Positions 1 to 4,986 of a stretch of DNA of 6,894 bases are shown here, piece after piece. The notes under the pieces are model-generated. The model was not told where the DNA came from. It ran no database searches and was given only the letters and a program-made list of their open reading frames with translations. The position numbers were made by a program, and so were the translations under genes. Location of the stretch: positions 1-6,894 of the forward strand of contig CAAEQF010000184.1 in NCBI GenBank assembly GCA_900758075.1. Direction: 5' to 3'. Source of the DNA: Coriobacteriia bacterium. Lineage in GTDB: Bacteria; Actinomycetota; Coriobacteriia; Coriobacteriales; QAMH01. Each line of letters opens with the position of its first letter. The first letter of the stretch is position 1.

Positions 1-15
1 AAAACACGCGCAACA

Positions 16-324
16 TTAGCGAGAGATGAGCTCCTCGATTGCCGCCTCTCCGCAGTATCCCGTACTCCGTACAACGACCTGCCCATCTTTGAAGAAGAGT
101 AGCGTAGGAATCGACGAGATACCGAACTGGCGCGCCAGGTACGCCTGGTCGTCGGTGTCAACGGTGCCGAGCTTGATCTCGGGGTGCAGCGCCTCGATGC
201 CCTCGAGGACGGGCGCGAGCATCTGGCACGGCCCGCACCACTCCGCCCAGAAGTCGAGCAGGACGGGCACCTCGCTGTTCGTGACCTCCTGTTCGAAGTT
301 ACAGGCTGTTATCTCGACTGCCAT
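16..324 (-). CDS. trxA: Thioredoxin (second of a tandem pair)
   Basis: A 102-residue single-domain cytoplasmic thioredoxin, a dithiol-disulfide reductase that would be recycled by thioredoxin reductase. The sequence shows the active site WCGPC with Cys30 and Cys33, the preceding DFWA strand, the SIPT cis-proline motif (Pro73) and the FKDG turn at 78-81. Length matches the classical family. Two further cysteines, Cys8 and Cys91, are absent from the neighbouring paralogue; Cys91 falls in the loop after the conserved Gly89, on the substrate-binding face. The ATG at 324 is the only nearby start, because an in-frame stop lies just upstream. The Shine-Dalgarno is weak and distant (AGG about 14 bases away), and only 15 bases separate it from the upstream thioredoxin stop, so translation is probably coupled to that gene. 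By hand alignment about half its residues match that neighbour. The thioredoxin call is secure; the symbol is a family name and the paralogue's specific role is unknown. Confidence 0.95.
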   Translation of the reverse strand: MAVEITACNFEQEVTNSEVPVLLDFWAEWCGPCQMLAPVLEGIEALHPEIKLGTVDTDDQAYLARQFGISSIPTLLFFKDGQVVVRSTGYCGEAAIEELISR

Positions 325-339
325 CGCGCGTCATGAAAC

Positions 340-651
340 CTATTGAAGTGCGAACTTCTCGAGGCCAGCCTTGGGCAGCGCGCCCGTCTGGCTTGCGAAC
401 GGTTTGCCATCCTTGAACAGGATGAGCGTCGGGATCGCAGTGATACCGAACTGGCTCGCCAGACGCGGCTGCTCGTCGGTGTTGACCTTGCCGACCTTGA
501 TCTCGGGATGCTCCTCGGAAATCTCCTCTACGATCGGGGAGACCATCTGGCACGGGCCGCACCATACAGCCCAGAAATCGACCAGTACCGGCTTGTCGCT
601 CTCGAGAACCTCGGACTGGAAATTTTCGGATGTGACTTCGAACGTGGCCAT
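340..651 (-). CDS. trxA: Thioredoxin (first of a tandem pair)
   Basis: A 103-residue cytoplasmic thioredoxin. Visible hallmarks are VDFWAVWCGPC with active-site Cys31 and Cys34, the AIPT cis-proline motif (Pro74), FKDG at 79-82, and the T-G pair at 89-90 that closes the substrate groove. It has no cysteines beyond the active pair, as in many housekeeping thioredoxins, so it is the better candidate for the main thioredoxin of the two. I chose the ATG at 651 because it gives exact family length and has AGAAGGA just upstream. The frame stays open further upstream into the DUF2207 gene, but that extension has no thioredoxin-like sequence and is rejected. It lies 133 bases after the DUF2207 stop and 15 bases before the second thioredoxin, in the same direction. 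It may be read through from the LemA promoter or driven from its own leader. Confidence 0.96.
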   Translation of the reverse strand: MATFEVTSENFQSEVLESDKPVLVDFWAVWCGPCQMVSPIVEEISEEHPEIKVGKVNTDEQPRLASQFGITAIPTLILFKDGKPFASQTGALPKAGLEKFALQ

Positions 652-674
652 TTCCTTCTCTTTTCTCGCTTGAC

Positions 675-689
675 CGGGCAAAACGCCCG
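675..689 (-). other. Hairpin in thioredoxin leader (proximal)
   Basis: A perfect 5-base-pair stem CGGGC/GCCCG with a 5-base loop, 23 bases upstream of the thioredoxin start at 651 and just before its ribosome binding site. On the transcribed strand no run of T follows it, so it is not a standard intrinsic terminator. Its arms match those of the hairpin at 742-754. Formation and function are inference; short GC-rich stems arise readily by chance in DNA of this composition. Confidence 0.3.
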
Positions 690-737
690 TTTGCTTATCG
701 TCGGTGACGACTTTACCACGCGGATGGCAACGGCGCG

Positions 738-761
738 TCAACGGGCAGCGCCCGAAACCAT
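738..761 (-). other. Possible 7-codon leader ORF before thioredoxin genes
   Basis: On the minus strand an ATG at 761 opens a seven-residue frame (MVSGAAR) ending in TGA at 740-738. A GAGG lies 7 bases upstream of the ATG. The frame runs through the hairpin at 742-754, so a translating ribosome would melt that stem. It sits 23 bases after the DUF2207 stop. It has no codon pattern suggesting amino-acid sensing. Chance occurrence is quite possible, and this is listed as a candidate only. Confidence 0.15.
742..754 (-). other. Hairpin in thioredoxin leader (distal)
   Basis: A perfect 5-base-pair CGGGC/GCCCG stem with a 3-base loop, about 30 bases after the DUF2207 stop on the transcribed strand. 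It is followed by TTGACG rather than a U-tract, so termination here would be weak. That TTGACG (plus-strand cgtcaa, 736-741) resembles a -35 box, but I find no good -10 at a normal spacing. The stem arms are identical to those of the hairpin at 675-689. Confidence 0.28.
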
Positions 762-784
762 GACGAATCCTCAGAACGCGAACC

Positions 785-2761
785 CTAGCGCGAGAAACCG
801 CCGCCTCCACCGCCAAAGCCGCCTCCACCGCCACCGGAGAAGCCCCCGCCGCCACCGCCACCGGAGAACGCGTCCGAAGCGAAGTCCTTGGCAGTTGCGG
901 CATCGATGGCCGCTTGCGCGGACGCGAACGTGTTGTCGAATGCATCGTGGAAGAAATCACCGGTCGAGGCACCAGTCGGCCCCGCCGCATAGCCGTATGG
1001 GGTGTGATACCAGTACACGGTGCTCGCAAACGCGGCATCGTCCCAAATGTCGGGATTGATCTGGCTGAGCTGCTCGGCGACGCGGTCGGACACGCCGAAC
1101 AGATAGGCATACACCATCAGCTCGCCCCACACCTTCGCATCCGTGGGGACCGCCTTGTCGAGCGCGGTGAAATCCTCGAACCACTTCTTGAGCGCCTCGC
1201 AGCGCGCGTGAATCTCGACGGCGTCGCGCGAGCGGCGCGGCATGAAGAACGAGAAGGCGAACATCACGACGCACCCGGGGAGCAGCCCCAGCAACGGCGC
1301 GAAGTTCTCGAGAAACACCGAGGCAACAGCCACAACCACCGCGATACCGACCGAGATGAGCAGCATCAGGGATTTGTAGCGCTCGCCCTCGAGCTCGAAG
1401 TACCTGTGCTTGCCCACCTCGCCATCGACAGCGGATTCCCAGCGCTTCACGCCGTCCATGAACTGCTCGGCATGCTCTTTGGCGTACTCTTGAAGCTCGG
1501 ACAGGGTAAACGTGTTCCCAGAAAAATGCTTGAACATCGCGTCGAGGGCCTTGCAGTCGATGCGCCCGAGCCCCGCGGCCTTGTCCTCGTGGTACGTGAG
1601 GCGGTAGGTCGTCTCCACTTTGTCGCCGAGAATCTTGCGCTGTCTGACGGACTGCTCCGCGTCGATCGAGACCACATGCTGGTTGCCGAGATGCATCATG
1701 GTAACGATGAGGTCGTTGGGGTCCTCTTCGTTCCAACGCCAGATCCTGCCGACGACTGCCGGATGCACGCCCTTGGCAGGAACGTCGCGCCAGTACTCGC
1801 CTTGGAACTCGGGCTTGTGCTCTTTGCCATGACGTCTGAACATCGCGATGCTCGCGACGATCAGAGCCACCGACAGCAGCAACGGAACGACGAGCAAAAG
1901 CGCGCTCGCGATGCGCTTCAGCTGGGCCTCCCGCTGCCAGCCCGCCTCCTCTTCCATGATGCTGTCCCACTGGCTCGAGGCATGGGTCTTTGCAGAAGGG
2001 ACAAATGGGGTCCACGAGGACGGAAACGCAACGCGCATCTCCGCGAACGTGCCCGACTTTACCCTGGGGATCGTGTAGGAGACCGTCCCATCGTCGTTGA
2101 AGGCCACGCTGCCGGACAGGTCGCCATGACCGTAGGCAATGACATTGCTGCCGCCCGAAACCGTCTGCCCCGAAGGCACTGGCAGCGTGAGTGTCGCGTT
2201 GACGTTGTTCGTGTCGACATCCCAGCCCTCGGGGATGAACTGCCAGTACAAGACGCTGCAGTCGTCGTATCGATCGATCGCGTTCGTGTAGGTGTAGTCG
2301 AACACGAACGTCTTGGTGGCGTCGGAGGTATTGCTGAATGCATAGAGCGTCTTCTTCTTGCTGTCGTACGAGTAGTACCCGCTACCGGGACCGCCCGCCG
2401 TGCGCCACGGCGAATAGAACGGGACCTCGGTCAGGCTGCTGCGGGTTCCGTCTGCATCGACCACGGAGACGCCGTTAACGATTACCGAGCCAGACTCAGG
2501 CGGGTCGAGAATCGCCGCCGTCAGAGAATAGGTGCCGGTGAACTTGTATTCGCGCGCATCCACCACGTGCAGGCTTCCGTCTTCTGCGATGCCCGCATCC
2601 ATCGTGTCCGAGATGCACTCATGACTTTTCGTCGAGCTGCCAGACGGGCTATCCGAGAGCTCATCGCTGAAAATGCCCATGCCGACGAAGGCCACGACTA
2701 CCACCACAACGATGACGATGAGTATGCGCCCGCGGGTCATCTTGTGCTTCTTGCGCCCCAT
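785..2761 (-). CDS. DUF2207 family membrane protein with polyglycine tail
   Basis: A 658-residue predicted inner-membrane protein of the DUF2207 (YciQ-like) family; no biochemical function is known to me. The N-terminus is basic (GRKKHKMTRGR) and followed by a hydrophobic segment at about 11-31, a signal anchor or uncleaved signal. Residues 32-285 look extracytoplasmic, rich in Ser/Thr/Gly/Asp, and match the DUF2207 N-terminal domain. Further membrane spans lie at about 286-308, 464-484 and 488-507. The 309-463 loop and 508-630 region are predicted cytoplasmic; the latter has the family's YAYLFGV-like stretch (551-557). Residues 633-658 are almost all glycine, broken by FS, F and FSR, a known oddity of this family. 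The predicted outer domain has just two cysteines, Cys49 and Cys168, which could form a disulfide. The ATG at 2761 has a GGCGGGG upstream; Met8 is an alternative. It follows the LemA gene by 47 bases, a common pairing that suggests joint envelope function. Confidence 0.88.
   Translation of the reverse strand: MGRKKHKMTRGRILIVIVVVVVVAFVGMGIFSDELSDSPSGSSTKSHECISDTMDAGIAEDGSLHVVDAREYKFTGTYSLTAAILDPPESGSVIVNGVSVVDADGTRSSLTEVPFYSPWRTAGGPGSGYYSYDSKKKTLYAFSNTSDATKTFVFDYTYTNAIDRYDDCSVLYWQFIPEGWDVDTNNVNATLTLPVPSGQTVSGGSNVIAYGHGDLSGSVAFNDDGTVSYTIPRVKSGTFAEMRVAFPSSWTPFVPSAKTHASSQWDSIMEEEAGWQREAQLKRIASALLLVVPLLLSVALIVASIAMFRRHGKEHKPEFQGEYWRDVPAKGVHPAVVGRIWRWNEEDPNDLIVTMMHLGNQHVVSIDAEQSVRQRKILGDKVETTYRLTYHEDKAAGLGRIDCKALDAMFKHFSGNTFTLSELQEYAKEHAEQFMDGVKRWESAVDGEVGKHRYFELEGERYKSLMLLISVGIAVVVAVASVFLENFAPLLGLLPGCVVMFAFSFFMPRRSRDAVEIHARCEALKKWFEDFTALDKAVPTDAKVWGELMVYAYLFGVSDRVAEQLSQINPDIWDDAAFASTVYWYHTPYGYAAGPTGASTGDFFHDAFDNTFASAQAAIDAATAKDFASDAFSGGGGGGGFSGGGGGGFGGGGGGFSR
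788..862 (-). repeat. Tandem DNA repeats encoding the polyglycine tail
   Basis: The last 25 codons of the DUF2207 gene are built from short GC-rich repeats. A 16-base unit, gccgcctccaccgcca, occurs at 800-815 and again at 818-833. A 12-base unit, gccaccggagaa, begins at 830 and recurs 27 bases later, running to 868. They encode runs of seven, six and six glycines separated by Phe-Ser or Phe. The period is a multiple of three, so slippage would change the tail length without breaking the frame. Confidence 0.75.
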
Positions 2762-2808
2762 AGCACCCCGCCTCTCTATCCAGTTGGAAATCTAGCCGAA
2801 AAACGCCG

Positions 2809-3363
2809 TTAGAACTTGACCGAAGGGGCAGCTGCGGCAGACTCCGCCGCGTCGAACAGCTCGCGCGCCTTGAACCCGAACGGACCTGCGATGAGCACAC
2901 CGGGGAAGGTCTGGATCGCGTTGTTGAAGGTCATGACGGTGTCGTTGTAGCTCTGACGCATGTAGCTGATCTTGTCCTCGGTGTCGCGAAGCTCGCCCTG
3001 CAGCTCGAGGAAGTTCTGGTTTGCCTTGAGGTCGGGATAGTTCTCACTTACCGCGAACAGCGTCTTGAGCGTGCCAGTGAGGACGTTTTCCGCCTCGGCG
3101 CGCTGCTCGGGCGTGCTGGCGTTCATGCAGGCGGTGCGGGCCGCCGTGACGCTTTCGAGCGTACCGGACTCGTGCGCGGCGTAGCCCTTGACCGTCTCGA
3201 CGAGATTGGGGATCAGGTCGAGGCGGCGCTGCAGCTGGACGTCGATCTGCGACCAGGCATTGTCGACCCGGTTGCGCAGCTTGACGAAGTTGTTGTACAG
3301 GCCGACGAGGGCGATTGCCAAGATGACGACGATAACGATGATGACGATTGCCACGATGCTCAT
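2809..3363 (-). CDS. LemA family protein
   Basis: A 184-residue membrane-anchored protein of the LemA family. An N-terminal hydrophobic helix (about 3-22) precedes a mostly helical, probably coiled domain. The family's signature block is clear: NRVDNAWSQIDVQL (31-44), then RRLDLIPNLVETVKGY (46-61). It is followed by SENYPDLKANQNF (106-118), the helix with RDTEDKISYMRQSYND (126-141), and a closing FNNAIQTFPGVLIA (146-159) and FGF. Length is normal. The ATG at 3363 is supported by GAGAGGAG six bases upstream and a promoter about 40 bases away. LemA proteins have no settled biochemical role; their genes are often next to membrane proteins with glycine-rich tails, as here with DUF2207, 47 bases downstream. 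The pair probably forms or assembles an envelope complex, which is inference. The gene is the first of the likely LemA-DUF2207(-thioredoxin) transcript. The family call is firm and the function unknown. Confidence 0.95.
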   Translation of the reverse strand: MSIVAIVIIVIVVILAIALVGLYNNFVKLRNRVDNAWSQIDVQLQRRLDLIPNLVETVKGYAAHESGTLESVTAARTACMNASTPEQRAEAENVLTGTLKTLFAVSENYPDLKANQNFLELQGELRDTEDKISYMRQSYNDTVMTFNNAIQTFPGVLIAGPFGFKARELFDAAESAAAAPSVKF

Positions 3364-3400
3364 GCGAGACTCCTCTCTCGTGAAGTACCAGCTGAATCAG

Positions 3401-3429
3401 ATTATACGGGACGCGTGAGACGCACTTAG
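3401..3429 (-). promoter_or_regulatory. Promoter for the LemA-DUF2207 transcript
   Basis: On the minus strand a perfect TATAAT -10 (plus-strand attata, 3401-3406) lies 37 bases upstream of the LemA ATG. At a 17-base spacing the -35 position (3424-3429) reads CTAAGT, a poor match to TTGACA. This suggests a promoter that depends on an activator or on the -10 alone. The expected transcript start is near 3394, giving a leader of about 30 bases with the GAGAGGAG ribosome site. No experimental support is available. Confidence 0.6.
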
Positions 3430-3448
3430 CGACACACGGCCAAATATC

Positions 3449-3470
3449 CAGATGAAGGCAGCGCCATCTG
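3449..3470. repeat. Inverted repeat CAGATG-N10-CATCTG upstream of the LemA promoter
   Basis: Perfect 6-base arms at 3449-3454 and 3465-3470 are separated by 10 bases. The centre is about 65 bases upstream of the predicted LemA transcript start, a position suited to an activator site. It could also be an RNA hairpin in read-through from the Rrf2 gene, but no U-tract follows. The role is unknown and chance is not excluded. Confidence 0.3.
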
Positions 3471-3512
3471 ACTCGATACCGCGCAGGCGCCTCTCTGCTG
3501 CCTTGCCCGCTG

Positions 3513-3526
3513 GTGCCACACGGCAC
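3513..3526. repeat. Short hairpin downstream of the Rrf2 gene
   Basis: Perfect 5-base arms GTGCC/GGCAC with a 4-base loop. On the minus-strand transcript it lies about 45 bases after the Rrf2 stop, following the larger inverted repeat at 3532-3571. No run of T follows, so an intrinsic terminator is not evident. Confidence 0.3.
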
Positions 3527-3531
3527 ATCGC

Positions 3532-3571
3532 GCAGGCGGCAAGACGCCCGGCGCGAGGCGTTTCGGCCTGC
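3532..3571 (-). other. Imperfect stem-loop at the end of the Rrf2 gene
   Basis: Two nested pairs of arms: outer GCAGGC/GCCTGC (3532-3537 with 3566-3571) and inner ACGCC/GGCGT (3544-3548 with 3557-3561), with an internal loop between them. The outer arm takes in the first base of the plus-strand stop complement. It is the most stable-looking structure after the regulator gene and could slow polymerase or protect the 3' end. It lacks the T-run of an intrinsic terminator, so partial read-through into LemA remains possible. Confidence 0.4.
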
Positions 3572-4023
3572 TATTTCCCGCCGTAGATCGCAAGCGTCTG
3601 GTACGGCTTGCGGTCGCTTTCGTCGCCTGCCAGCTGCTCGAGCGTGACGCCGTCGACGTAGTCGTCGATGACGGCGTCGAGGCCGGTCCAGAAGTCGACC
3701 GTGCTGCACACGTTCTCGCGCGGGCACCCCTGGTCGAGCGCTGAGCAGGCCACGGGCATCGTCTCGCCCTCGGCGGCGCGCAGGATGTCTCCCGCGGATA
3801 CTTTTGCCGGCTCGACCGCCATCTTGTAGCCGCCGTCTCGTCCACGGACGCTCGTCAAGTAGCCCGCCTTGACCATGGAGCGCGCGAGCTGCTCGAGGTA
3901 CTTGAGCGAAAGGCCTTCCGCCGCCGAGACCTTGCGCAGGGCAACGGTGTCGCTGCCGTCGGAAGCCTGGGCCATGTAGACCATCAGGCGCAGGGCGTAA
4001 CGGCCTTTCGATGAGATGAGCAT
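3571..4023 (-). CDS. Rrf2 family (IscR-like) transcriptional regulator
   Basis: A 150-residue DNA-binding protein, the usual Rrf2 length. It opens with the family's SSKGRYALRLM (4-14). The winged helix-turn-helix covers about 27-68, with the recognition stretch LSLKYLEQLARS and wing VRGRDGGYKM (59-68). Glu44 lines up with E. coli IscR Glu43, which tunes site choice between the apo and cluster forms. Cysteines 93, 100 and 106 occupy the Fe-S ligand region. Spacing is C-x6-C-x5-C rather than the x5-x5 of E. coli IscR, and the position of its ligand His107 is Val109 here. The ATG at 4023 has AGGAGG four bases upstream. The gene diverges from sufCBD, so it is probably an Fe-S-responsive regulator of suf, and perhaps of itself. 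NO, redox or cysteine sensing are alternatives within the family. Family call firm; ligand and targets inferred. Confidence 0.93.
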   Translation of the reverse strand: MLISSKGRYALRLMVYMAQASDGSDTVALRKVSAAEGLSLKYLEQLARSMVKAGYLTSVRGRDGGYKMAVEPAKVSAGDILRAAEGETMPVACSALDQGCPRENVCSTVDFWTGLDAVIDDYVDGVTLEQLAGDESDRKPYQTLAIYGGK

Positions 4024-4027
4024 ATTG

Positions 4028-4033
4028 CCTCCT
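4028..4033 (-). promoter_or_regulatory. Shine-Dalgarno of the Rrf2 gene
   Basis: Minus-strand AGGAGG, a full match to the consensus, four bases before the ATG at 4023. It fixes the start codon. I find no convincing -35/-10 pair for this gene; TATCAT (plus-strand atgata, 4063-4068) is a possible -10 without a good -35. Confidence 0.7.
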
Positions 4034-4099
4034 GACTGCCGTGCTCGACGTCGTTTCCCAGCATGATAATCGACTTTTCTTAAATATCTAGTAACGCGC

Positions 4100-4133
4100 T
4101 AGGGTTTTATCTTGACTTATCCTTTCCACCCTA
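4100..4133. promoter_or_regulatory. Inverted repeat TAGGGT-N22-ACCCTA spanning the suf promoter
   Basis: Perfect 6-base arms at 4100-4105 and 4128-4133 flank the -35 box and touch the -10 of the proposed suf promoter. A repressor bound here would block polymerase, so it is a candidate operator for the divergent Rrf2 regulator. Within it, TATCTTGACT (4108-4117) resembles the left half of the E. coli IscR type 1 site at 7 of 10 positions, but the right half matches poorly. The 22-base spacer is long for one dimer. Candidate only. Confidence 0.35.
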
Positions 4134-4139
4134 TAAATT
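4112..4139 (+). promoter_or_regulatory. Probable suf operon promoter
   Basis: TTGACT (4112-4117) is a five-of-six -35 box in an AT-rich island within otherwise GC-rich DNA. The -10 could be TATAAA (4132-4137, spacer 14) or TAAATT (4134-4139, spacer 16). Neither combination is ideal, as expected for a regulated promoter. The transcript would start near 4144-4146, leaving a leader of about 60 bases before sufC. Exact positions are inferred. Confidence 0.5.
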
Positions 4140-4192
4140 AGCAACTAGTTTTATTTGCTCCACCAAGCTCCATCCGTATTGAGAGACGAGAC

Positions 4193-4198
4193 AGGAAG
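4193..4198 (+). promoter_or_regulatory. Shine-Dalgarno of sufC
   Basis: AGGAAG five bases before the ATG at 4204, which supports that start over any internal one. Confidence 0.65.
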
Positions 4199-4203
4199 TA
4201 AAC

Positions 4204-4974
4204 ATGGCTAACGAAACCAATCCCCTGCTTTCCATCCAGGGCATTAGCGCATCTGTCGAGGAAAAGCAGATCCTCCACAACGTCAACCTGGACGTCGCGC
4301 CCGGCGAGGTCCATGTCCTCATGGGCCCCAACGGCGCCGGCAAGTCCACCATGGGACATGTCGCCATGGGCGAGCCCACCTACACCGTCGACTCCGGCAA
4401 GATCATCTTCGACGGTCAGGACATCACCGACCTCACCCCCGACAAACGTTCGCGTGCGGGCCTGTTTCTGAGCTTCCAGGCTCCCGTCGAAGTGCCGGGC
4501 GTGCCGCTGACGAGCTTCCTGCGCGCCATCACCACCGGCCGCGAGGGCCTCGACATGAAGCGCAAGGAGTTCCGCAAGCGCATCCGCTCGCTCGCCGACG
4601 AGCTGGACATGGACCGCGCCTATCTCGACCGCGAGCTCGGTGTGGGCTTTTCCGGTGGCGAGAAGAAGAAGGTCGAGATGCTCCAGCTGCTCTTGCTGCA
4701 GCCCAAGCTCGCCATCCTCGACGAGACCGACTCCGGCCTTGACGTCGACGCGCTTTCCGTCGTCTCTCACGGCATGAAGCTCTACCAGGAAACCTGCAAC
4801 GGCACCCTGCTGATCATCACCCACAACACGCGCATCCTCGAGCACCTGAGCGTCGACCGCGTGCACGTCATGGTCAAGGGCCGCATCGTTGCAGAAGGCG
4901 ACGCATCCATGATCGCCGACATCGACCAGAACGGCTTCGAGCAGTTCGAGCAGGCTGCTGCGGACGCCGAGTAA
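4204..4974 (+). CDS. sufC: Fe-S cluster assembly ATPase SufC
   Basis: A 256-residue cytoplasmic ABC-type ATPase, the energy-providing subunit of the SufBCD scaffold; ATP binding makes two SufC subunits dimerise and reshapes SufB/SufD. Visible motifs are Walker A GPNGAGKST (41-49), Q-loop FQAP (91-94, Gln92), signature FSGGEKKK (149-156), Walker B with LAILDETDSGLD (169-180, catalytic Glu174) and the switch His207 in ITHNTRIL. The DETDSGLD form and LSFQAPVEVPGV are characteristic of SufC rather than of transport ATPases, and there are no membrane segments. Length matches the family. The start is set by a good ribosome site. It is the first gene of the suf run, 12 bases before sufB, and is probably controlled by the divergent Rrf2 protein. 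All catalytic residues are intact. Confidence 0.98.
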   Translation: MANETNPLLSIQGISASVEEKQILHNVNLDVAPGEVHVLMGPNGAGKSTMGHVAMGEPTYTVDSGKIIFDGQDITDLTPDKRSRAGLFLSFQAPVEVPGVPLTSFLRAITTGREGLDMKRKEFRKRIRSLADELDMDRAYLDRELGVGFSGGEKKKVEMLQLLLLQPKLAILDETDSGLDVDALSVVSHGMKLYQETCNGTLLIITHNTRILEHLSVDRVHVMVKGRIVAEGDASMIADIDQNGFEQFEQAAADAE

Positions 4975-4986
4975 AGGCGGCACGAC

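Noticed and set aside
652..1110. Upstream extension of the first thioredoxin to a 256-residue protein
   Set aside because: The extra N-terminal part overlaps the 3' end of the DUF2207 gene in another frame, is of low complexity (Arg, Pro, Ala), and bypasses a good ribosome site at the normal thioredoxin start.
914..2812. Long plus-strand open frame of 632 codons opposite the DUF2207 gene
   Set aside because: It is the complement of a well-supported family gene in GC-rich DNA. Its product is rich in Arg and His with no recognisable domain, and no credible ribosome site was seen.
3532..3571. Intrinsic terminator for the Rrf2 gene
   Set aside because: A stem can be drawn, but no run of T follows on the transcribed strand, so it is recorded only as a stem-loop.
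3044..3845. Minus-strand frames of 227 and 139 codons across the Rrf2-LemA gap
   Set aside because: They overlap LemA and Rrf2 in other frames, run through a gap with a clear promoter, and are low-complexity Arg/Ala sequences.
4108..4132. A full E. coli-type IscR type 1 binding site
   Set aside because: The left half matches at 7 of 10 positions, but the right half matches only about half, which is too weak to name.
4138..4983. Minus-strand open frame of 281 codons opposite sufC
   Set aside because: SufC is complete with all its motifs on the plus strand. The antisense frame has no family features and covers the suf promoter region.
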